From Arctopsyche grandis (lineage: Eukaryota > Arthropoda > Insecta > Trichoptera > Hydropsychidae): a DNA stretch of 64,000 nucleotides. The notes under the pieces were generated by a model. The model was given only the letters and a program-made list of their open reading frames with translations, made no database searches and was not told where the DNA came from. Position numbers and translations under genes: made by a program. The stretch lies in contig NC_135355.1 of assembly GCF_051622035.1 (NCBI RefSeq), forward strand, positions 36,499,986 through 36,563,985, read 5' to 3'. This document shows, one piece after another, positions 12,201 through 20,900 of this stretch. The first letter of the stretch is position 1. Each line of letters begins with the position of its first letter.

Positions 12201-14495
12201 TTTCTATTATACCTTTTTCTAAAATTGTTTCAAATATTTGTTTTAAAAATTGTATCAAATAATATGAAATACATAGCATTACATTATAACTCTTATAAGA
12301 TAATTAAAATAAAAGGTAATGATTTTTTTTTTAAAACCTTTGTGTTCAGTTTCTTTCATTTTATCTGAATAGTAATTAACCATATTTTTTCCACATTCTG
12401 CAATAAAAATAAATACATTCCTCATTTTCGAACTCGTAAAAGCCGGACTAAGAGTGGCTCGCATCTCACGCCATTTTTCACCTAGAATTATAAACACATT
12501 CTTTATGTGACTAGCAATAAAAGTAAATTTGGTAAATGATAAAGATTGTAATTTTTTTTATAATTTTCAACAAGTCAAACTACGTATATACATACATATC
12601 ATTTTTCAATATTTTATTGTTTGACATATGTATAATATTTGTTTTTATTAAATTTTAATGCTTATAAGTTAAATTCATAATGTGTCTATTCTAATAGGTA
12701 CCAAGCCTGTAATCATTATCTATTTTACAGATTTTACTATTTTTATAATGTTCTCTTAGGGTCTGACCGCACTATACGACAACCGAGCGATCCGACACTT
12801 CACAACAGTGTGCGACAATATTAGGTAAAACGCACTTGAACGACAGCGATGCGACACTCTGCAGTAAATTATGTCAATCATGCGTTCGATACCTCGGAGC
12901 AAAATGGACGAAACGGACGCTATTATAGTATCTTTAATATGCGAGGAAGAAGAACAATCGAGAAAACCCAAAAGATTATGGCTACATGCTATTTCAAAAT
13001 CACGATATGAAGAAGGAGAATAATTGTCGCAAGGCAACCCCCCACTCAACGACACCTTGCGTCAAAGTTGGTCGAAAAGTCAAGTTCAACGCAAGGTGTC
13101 GTTCTACGTCATGCGACTGTCGCGCAGTGCGTTATGTCTCATACAATTTCATACAAACAATATTTGGTCGCGTACTGTTGTGAAGTGATGGATCGTTCGG
13201 TTGTCGTATAGTGCGGTCAGACCTTAAGAGGGCTGGACAGCAGCGCCTTGTCCATACAAACGTACTATACTTCTCCCTGCCTCAATTATGGCACTAGAAT
13301 AAGTATTTTTTAATATGCTATGGATATCCACCATTGGGGTGCATCTATCGTTTTATTTTTTTGATTAATTATTTTTTATAGGAGCTAGGAGCCACCAAAC
13401 ATCTATAAAATCGCCTCTTTTTTACACCCACGAAACGAGTCCAGCGTGCTTATTTAACGGTCGATTTAAAAAAAAATACGCCGATAGATGCACAGAAAGT
13501 ATCTTTCTCATACCGATGATGAAATTTTTTTAAAAATTGGACCAGTTTTGGAGGAGAAAATAGTTGAATACGAAACCTCGATTTTGTCAATTTAAAATAC
13601 GTTTTATCTGGTCGAAGCGCAACTGTCGCATTCACTCAATATATATATTGATATATATTGTCGCATTCACTCAATATATACATACACTCAATATATATAT
13701 CGAAGAAAGGAACAGTAACAAAATTAAGGTTTAAATAAATAAGCACGCTGGACTCGTTTCGTAGGTGTAAAAAAGAGGCGATTTTATAGATGTTTGGCGG
13801 CTCCTAGCTCATGTAAAAAATAATTAATCAAATAAATAAAACGATAGATGCACCCCAATAGTGGATATCCATAGCATATTAAAAAATAATTTCTCTAGTG
13901 CCATAATTGAGGAAGGGAGAAGTATAGTACGTTTGTATGGACAAGGCGCTGCTGTCCAGTCCTCTTAAGACGCATTATAATATGAAAAAATCTCAAAAAC
14001 ATTTTAATTTTATTACAATTCGTTAGCTTACAAACTTTAAGGTATATACCGTTTAAACTTAGAAGGTTTCTTCCGAACAGTGGATCTAATTCTTTGGGTA
14101 GAATCGTTTGATGATCATGAAAGTGATAAAAATCTTTGATTGTTATTTGTTTGATCATTTCCAAATCTTTTATAACGAGGTTCGGTCTACTAAACTGATA
14201 AAATCCGAAATATCTGAAACAAACTATCTGTTTTATAATAATTAATTTTTAATTTAATTACTTATATATACGTATATCACCTTTCTCCTGGAAATTCGTT
14301 GTAAATTCTATTTACTACTTCAATAAAATGTTCCTTTTTCAATAGTACTCTCAGCATATTTCCTACGACGGGATATGCTGGATTTGTTTTAATACCATTT
14401 CTGCTATAAAAACTGATCGAATATAGTCCATACAGGTACAATAGTACTAATAAAAACACGGCCAAAAGTATGCAGTCCCACAAACCGAAATTCAT
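9235..14495 (-). CDS. Cytochrome P450, CYP9-like (CYP3 clan), copy 2
   Basis: Tandem paralog of the gene at 1157-4542, with the same role. Nine exons: 14495-14281, 14213-14050, 12481-12338, 12218-12019, 11935-11707, 11615-11394, 9829-9732, 9659-9491, 9401-9235, giving 1608 nt and 535 aa. Exon lengths match copy 1 except exon 4 (six bases shorter) and exon 9 (six bases shorter), and all phases agree. Motifs present are the hydrophobic N-terminus, MRATLSPAFT, I-helix AGFETAS, EILR, DPERF and FGLGPRNCIG. No disabling change was seen. The exon 7 acceptor has a weak pyrimidine tract after a transposon filled the intron before it. A likely noncoding 5' exon ends at a GTAAGT donor near 14572. Introns hold a foldback element, a piggyBac-like MITE, a Harbinger MITE and a palindromic MITE, making this gene longer than copy 1. 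Confidence 0.95.
9900..11309. mobile_element. Foldback element with long terminal inverted repeats
   Basis: The left arm starts GTTGTGACTATTTGCAGG and the right arm, reverse-complemented, GTTGTGGCTATTTGCAGG. The arms continue through GCGCATGCGCGTGAACTGTC and GTTTACTGATAAA to TTTAAACCTCTTAAAATTTAG and TTCGAACTCGTAAAGTGACG, over 200 bp in all, around a short loop near 11060-11138. The left arm has three copies of a 33-bp GCTATTTGCAGGTACTATA unit where the right has one. The left arm is split by the MITE at 10071-10982. It lies in intron 6 of the second P450 gene. ATTAA lies near both ends but a target duplication is not certain. Confidence 0.8.
10071..10982. mobile_element. piggyBac-like MITE in the left arm of the foldback
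   Basis: TTAA (10067-10070 and 10983-10986) flanks an element with ends CCCTTTGGCTGCTACAA and, reverse-complemented, CCCTTTGACTGCTACAA. The CCC start and TTAA duplication are piggyBac hallmarks. Removing it and one TTAA restores the pairing of the foldback arms. It has no transposase frame. A fragment of the tRNA-derived SINE 3' end lies inside at about 10690-10740. Confidence 0.8.
12759..13223. mobile_element. PIF/Harbinger-type MITE
   Basis: The ends are GGTCTGACCGCACTATACGA on both sides in inverted order, extending to GACAACCGA and further with mismatches. TTA lies at both ends, the usual Harbinger target duplication. It sits in intron 2 of the second P450 gene. A short transposase relic is inside at 12904-13023. 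Confidence 0.8.
12904..13023 (+). pseudogene. Harbinger transposase N-terminal relic
   Basis: A 39-codon frame starts MDETDAIIVSLICEEE and ends KRLWLHAISKSRYEEGE before a stop. The KRLWLH...R...GE pattern resembles the conserved N-terminus of PIF/Harbinger nucleases (WVH then a G-E-Y word). Everything downstream in that frame is lost. Confidence 0.5.
13228..13964. mobile_element. MITE family B, palindromic doubled copy
   Basis: TTAA flanks both ends (13224 and 13965). The first part (to about 13733) is a reverse-orientation copy of the 520-bp element at 22628-23147 lacking its last bases. The rest (from about 13734) is an inverted partial copy of the same element. Both arms carry private variants absent from other copies, such as ACGATAGATGCACCCCAAT. 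Both termini read GAGGGCTG or a variant. Confidence 0.8.
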
Positions 14496-14711
14496 CTTCT
14501 AAAAAAAACAGCATTAAAAGTATGTATAAACGTTGAAAAATATTTCAATACATATACATATTAAAACTTACTGTTGTTGATATTCTAATATTTGGAAACT
14601 ATCAGTAGCCACAGAACAATTTTATTTTCACACTAACACATCAGTTTTAATAATATGAATCGACAGTGGTACTATTTAACATGTATTATGTTATCAATAT
14701 TATCTTTTCGG

Positions 14712-14730
14712 GTATAAAACCACAACGAAG
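14712..14730 (-). promoter_or_regulatory. Core promoter-like block of second P450 gene
   Basis: The plus strand reads GTATAAAACCACAACGAAG, giving a TATA-like element on the gene strand. It is the counterpart of 4801-4819. A probable noncoding exon with a GTAAGT donor near 14572 lies between it and the start codon. Confidence 0.55.
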
Positions 14731-14776
14731 CACTACTGAACAGAAATGACCGTATATGATGATAATTGGAAATGCT

Positions 14777-14814
14777 AACGCAAGGTCAATATCATAAAAG
14801 ATAAACACAAATGA
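14777..14814 (-). promoter_or_regulatory. Conserved upstream block, paralog of 4863-4900
   Basis: It carries AACGCAAGGTCAAT and AAGATAAACAC in the same order and spacing as the first P450 gene. These words resemble a nuclear-receptor half-site and a GATA site. The role is inferred from conservation between paralogs. Confidence 0.5.
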
Positions 14815-15082
14815 AACTATATACAGTGCTGCCAGAAGTTCTGCTTGCAAATATTTCCTATATTAAATTGTATCTAGTTTTTAATTTTATTTATAAAACT
14901 TTAGATCCTTTTTGTGGTTTATTATATGTTAAAATATAAATTAAATATTGATCTATTTGAAAAGTTTTCGCATTTCTGTACATACACATATGGGTGACCG
15001 TCACCGCACCGAATGTTAAAAAGTCGAAAATGTTGGTTCACCATGCATACATATGAAAAACGGTCAGTATATATATATATAT

Positions 15083-15240
15083 CAGTGGCGTGCGGTAAAA
15101 CTCTCTCTCCCCCCGTCATATATCCTCATTTAATTTGCGCGAGCGGGATACAACAGGAATAAGAGGAACAGGCTTTTCCTCCCGTATCCTGCGCGCGCAC
15201 ATTAAACAAGGCTGTATGACAAAAAGTTTACCATGCATCC
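15083..15240 (+). mobile_element. Non-autonomous hAT-like element, family I
   Basis: It starts CAGTGGCGTGCGGTAAAA and contains GCGCGAGCGGGATACAACAGG and TTTTCCTCCCGTATCCTG blocks. Related copies are at 46120-46250 and, as a palindrome, 38056-38204. The CAGTGGCG start matches the ends of the autonomous hAT at 18192. The 3' end was not located. Confidence 0.55.
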
Positions 15241-15244
15241 TTTT

Positions 15245-15415
15245 TTTACATACCTCCTTTACGTTTCACATGGTTTTCGTGTTAGTGGTCATTTTTATCT
15301 CTTATCCGATCGTTTTCATACTTTGCCATATTGCTCATTTTGGTCATCAATACACGTTAATGTATCGTCTGCCATTACGTTGGAGATAAAATATCGTATA
15401 CAACGCGTTTTAAAA
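15245..15415 (+). repeat. Interspersed repeat H
   Basis: It begins ACATACCTCCTTTACG and holds TCTTATCCGATCGTTTTCATA and GGTCATCAATACACG blocks. Copies are at 60988-61310 and 62440-62607 (minus). The 60988 copy has inverted ACATACCTC ends, which suggests a MITE. Confidence 0.65.
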
Positions 15416-16767
15416 ACGGGGCCCGTAAACCTTCCTGATGTTTATTTGATCTTTCGACATAAGATATTTCGATTTTCGATCTTTGCCTTCCGATATTTGC
15501 TTTTTCTAAAATTGACCGCTCACCTATGCTCACCATACATATGTACATTAAATGTTATTACAACATTTAATGTATTTAACAAAACTTCGACAATGATGAA
15601 AACTTTCCGAAACTTCGAAAGCAAACAAACAAGCGTGCGCACAGTGGTGTTGCTAACGCAATACTACGAACATAACCCTAAAGAGACAAAAATTTTATCT
15701 TAAAAATAATTAATTTTAGCATCTATTCGCATATTTTACGAATTTAGCATTTAGCATTTATGGCAAAATGTCCAAAATGTCCAAAATACGTGTCTCTACA
15801 TATTGCGAAAACTCTAAGAATGTTTTCAAACAAAAAATGTGACTTTCCAACTCAATTTACTAGACGAGTGACGTTTTCATGAAAACTTAACCTCTCTATC
15901 TAACCTGGTACCAACTTATAGTTGAATTGTATTTTCAGTTGTAATATATTTTGTCCAATTGCAATGTAATTCGCCATATGAATCAACTTAACTGGGTAAG
16001 ACAGAATATATTCCAACTAGTCATAATATATTACAAATGGAAGACACAGTTCAACTGTAACGCATTTAATCAAAAATCAAAAAGTCAAATAATAAAAAAC
16101 TTATGTATAATATACGTGAAAATAGGTTTAATAACAACAAATAAAAGCTTCCAAAAAAAGTAACAAATTTTTGGTACTGTTTTTTTTCTCTTCCTGCTCA
16201 ATTGTGCTTGCGTGTTAGTTACTTATGGAGGTCAGCTAAATTGTGAGCTATTCAAATATTACATCATCTACTAACCAAAGATCATTCAAGGGGAGACTGT
16301 CGATTTTTTTCCAAGTTTTTAATATTCCTAAATACATCTGCATTGAAGATGTATTTAGTACCGCATGGAATCCCAAATTTATTAGAATTGGAGTTTTAGA
16401 TATTTTAATCCAGCGATAGATGACAGAAGATTGAAAATAGTTATAAGGATCATTTAACCTTGCCACAAGTAATTTAATTATGTAGTTGCAAAATAAACCA
16501 GAATTGCTAATATTTATTTATGATGCAAAAAAAATATTGCTTCAAAAAATAGTGTTTTTATACATTTATATGTATATACTCGTATAAATACTAATCACTT
16601 CATGTGCCTGTGTTATACCTTTCCCATGGTTTTACGACCATTACTTATTGACGCCTCCCCTAACATAATTATCAATTAAACCATGTAGTTCACACATATG
16701 TAAAAACCCAACTTTAATACTTCTCCCCCAGATTGTTATTGAATTATAAAACCTAAATATATTCGTC
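15416..16767. other. Intergenic, nothing firm
   Basis: AT-rich. The part near 15440-15500 resembles 38240-38300 and probably belongs to family I. No gene was recognised. Confidence 0.55.
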
Positions 16768-16985
16768 ATCATCATCATCATTTACAGCCATTCGCCATCC
16801 ACTGCTGGATGAAGGCCACTCCAACACTCTTCCATTCATCTATGTTTTGCGCAATTCTCATCCATCTCACCCCGCACATTTTCCTAATTTCGTCCACCCA
16901 TCTTCCTCGCGGTCTTCCTTTTACCCTTTTGCATTCTCTCGGGTACCATTCAAGTACTTCTTTTGTCCACCTTTCGTCCATCCTT
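16768..16985 (-). pseudogene. RTE-like LINE 3' fragment
   Basis: The minus strand codes for KEVLEWYPRECKRVKGRPRG, then WVDEIRK, then WKSVGVAFIQQWM, the well-known C-terminal pattern of RTE-clade endonuclease/reverse-transcriptase proteins. It ends in a short GAT-repeat tail rather than poly(A), as RTE elements do. It is a severely 5'-truncated copy. Confidence 0.75.
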
Positions 16986-17905
16986 CTAACTAGTATTTCA
17001 TAATTATTAAACTGTAACTAGTAAATTGTGATTAAACTACCCTACTAGTAACTTTTAACTGTAGCTAGTAATTTGTGTTATAATTCGAGACTTGTATCAT
17101 AAATCTTAAAACATTTCTGCATAAATCTTGTTTATACAACTGCTTCTTTCGGAAATACATACATATATTATAAGCATGTCAAAGTTGTGTTTATGATTTT
17201 CTTGTGGATTAATAATAAAATTTCAATTGATAACTGGTTTACCTCGATAAAATGAACGAATAGTCAAAATATTATTTTTCTAAGTGCAATTTTATTTAAT
17301 TCTCATATTAAGACAATTTACTATATTATCCCTATTAATTCAATTCAGATGCGTGTAAATACTAGTACGAGCTTTTAGCTCACAATTTTACCGATTTAAA
17401 AGTCAGCAAAACTTCCAATTGACCCTTTTAAACGAAAACAAAAAATAGTATGGCCAGAACACTATCCCAATAAACATCTTTCAATAGAAAATACTCAATA
17501 TAAAGTAGTATTAACAGTGGGCATAGATCTATAAAAAAAGTCATATCTCGTCTTTGAACCAAAAAAGTCTTCATTTGTCGAACAGTGTTATTTAACGTCA
17601 ATTAATTTATTTTCAACCTTTACATTCTGTTGTTCAATAAGTCAGGTATATTCAGGTTTTTTAGCGAAATGGATTATCTTACATATATTTCTGCTTCGTA
17701 AATCGTTTTTTTTTGTTCGAATTGTATAATAATAAAAAAATATTGTTCGAGTTGTATAATAATATAAAATTATTTAATTATATAATAATAAAAAAATATT
17801 GAATTCAATCATAATTTAATACACTTGTTCAAATATTATTTATTTATTGAAAATGGATGATCAAGATAAGTAATATACATTCATGTGTGTGTGTGTGTGT
17901 ATTTT
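16986..17905. other. Intergenic, nothing recognised
   Basis: AT-rich. A short GT repeat lies at 17884-17900, just beyond the 3' end of the TIL gene. Confidence 0.6.
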
Positions 17906-20900
17906 TTAACAAAGCGACGGATCAATGCATTTGTTATTTACATCTTTGACCAGACCTGTCTTGCAGATGCAAGCAGGGTAACAAGCAGCAGGTGGACCGC
18001 TGTTAGTAATTCCGACAGTTGCACAAGTTCTTAAGTAGGGATCTCCGCATTTGGCGTACTCTTCATTTGGGTCAGTGCACAAGAACGGAGCTGCAAATTA
18101 GGATGTTTAATGATGATTCAAAATGCATATGCAATTGATTGGGTTATTAGACATCGTCGTGCACTTACGACAGTCAAATGCAGGTATACACCAGTGGCGT
18201 ATATTGGGTGTGTGCTAGGTGTGCGGCGCACACCCGTGAAAACCAAAGACCACATAAAGTAGTATTTTAATACAAAATAATGTGTTGTTGTATAAACAGG
18301 CATTGATGTGTATGGTGTATTTACCGCGTGCGCTAAATGTATGGTGTGGTGTATGGTGTGGTGTGCAGTCTGCAGCGTGTTGTGTGATGTTAGATGTAGT
18401 TTGTGCGCCGCGACGAGAGAATACCTATGCCGTGCAGCAAATTGGTGGGTTTGGTTGGAGTGTGCAGGCGGATATTCGCTTGTATAGGTTTGTTCGCGAT
18501 ATTAAGACGTACGGTGTGCTACGACTTCAGAGCACCGCGCAACAGTCGGCAATTGACCAATGCGATGCGACACGTGGTCTCGTACTTTTTCGCACATTCG
18601 TATTTTTATGGTCATTCGTATCTCAGTCATACCTCTAATAACTAATAATGGCTAACAGTGTTCAAGACATTTTAACTATTCCGTTTTCAAATAGAAGTTT
18701 TGAGATAAAATTAAAAATAATTAAAGATGGGAAACCGTGTCCGTCTCTTCCAAATTTATCCAGTTTGCATAAAGAAAAAACAAAAGTTTACACTAGACAT
18801 TTTTGCGTTTCAAATTATAAAAAATTCGAATGGATTACAGGCTGTGAAATTCGATCCAAACTTTTCTGCTGGCCATGTTTATTGTTCTCCAAAGATATTA
18901 ATGTGTGGAACAAAGAAGGATTTGCTGATCTCAACCATTTGACAGCAGCACTGAAGAAACACGAAGGATCGCAGGCACACGTTCAATCATTTCTTTCCAT
19001 ACAAATGTTTGGCAAACAACGAATCGACGTATTAATTGACAGTCAACGTAAAGCCGAAATAAGTCGACATAATGAACAAGTAAATAAAAATAGAGATGTT
19101 TTAAAACGAATTATTAACGCAATAATCTATCTAGGAAAACAAGAACTGTCCCTGCGAGGTCACGACGAGTCATGTAATTCCGTAAACAAAGGCAATTACA
19201 TTGAATATCTAAATGCTCTTCGAGAATATGATTCTGTTTTAGATACTCATTTAAATACTGCTACTACCTTTCGTGGTACTTCTCCAAGTATACAAAATGA
19301 CATAATCGAAGCAATCGCTCATGTTATTAAAGTTCATATAAAAAATGAAGTAGAGTCAGCAAGTTTTGTTGCTATTATTCTCGATGAAACTTCAGATATA
19401 ATGACAAAATCACAGCTCTCAACAGTTTTACGTTTTGTATGTAAAGGCAATGTACATGAACGGTTTATTAGTTTTACAGACGTTAGTGCTGATAAAACAT
19501 CTAATGGTCTATTCCGTCACGTGGTGAACATAGTTGAAGAATTTAAAATTCAAGACAAATTGGTTGGACAGACTTATGATGGAGCAAGTGTAATGAGTGG
19601 ACACGTAAATGGTTTGCAATCCAAAGTCCTCAATGCTTATCCTTTTGCTCTTTTTACACACTGTTATGCTCATGTATTGAATTTAGTATTGCAGCAAGGT
19701 CTTTCTGATATTAAAGAAAGTAAATCATTTTTTCAAACTTTAAATGGATTGTCTACATACTTTTCAAAATCTTCCAAAAGAGTATTCGCTTTACAGGAAT
19801 TTGTGACAAAAAGACTTCCCTCTGTAGCACCCACAAGGTGGAATTTTACATCTCGTTTAAGTAGCACAGTACAACAATACAGAAGTCAATTTACAGATTT
19901 TTTTCGACATGTTATAGAAAATTGTGAATTATGGGACACAGATACTGTTATAAAAGCACGAGGGTTTTTAGGCTTTTTAGAGGATTTTCAAACAATTAAA
20001 CTTCTTCAAATTTTTTCAAAACTGTTTGGAATAACTGATGTTTTGTATAACATTCTTCAATCTAAATCTTCGGACGTTTTATATTGTTGTAAAAAAATTA
20101 ATCATGTTTTGCAGCAACTGAAATACGAAAGGGATAATAATTTTGAAATGTTATGGAATAATTATTTAAATGAAAAAAATGATGATCATGATCGTAGGCC
20201 ACAAAGATTAAAAAATTATTCAGAAGTAGAAGATAAAACTTCATTTCGTCAATTATATTTCAAAATAGTTGATAGCATAATCGCACAAGTCGAATGTAGA
20301 TATTCTTCACTTTCCAAATTAGAATATTTCCACCTTCTTTGTAATGATAAATATGACGAATATAAAGAAAATTTTCCAAATGTTTTAATTAATAAATTAA
20401 AAGATTTTTATGGATCACTGTTTGATTATATTCGATTGAAAAACGAACTCATTGTGCTATATTCTAGCTCTGAATTTTCAGAGAAACCTGTTCATGAATT
20501 AATACAATTCATGACAAAAAATAACCTCGAATCTGGTTTTAAAGAGGTGTTTAAGCTGGGAGAATTAATATTAACGATACCAAGCAGTACAGCTTCAGCA
20601 GAACGTTCTTTTTCGGCGCTGAAAAGAATAAAAACTTGCTATAGAGGTACGCAAGGTCAAGATAGATTATGTGGCCTTAGCTTAATTTCAATAGAAAAAA
20701 AGTTATTGGTGGAATTAAAACAGAAAGACACATTCTATGCAGACGTGATTGAAAAGTTTATGTCTCAGAAACGTCGCATTGAACTTATGTATAAATAACT
20801 AATAAATTAAACATTTTTGTAATGCAAAACGAGTATTTTTTTTTAATTGCTAATTTTATACCCTACGCCCTACGGCATACACAGCACACCCGGTATTAAC

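Noticed and set aside
17884-17900. GT repeat as a regulatory element of the TIL gene
   Set aside because: A short dinucleotide repeat with no further support.
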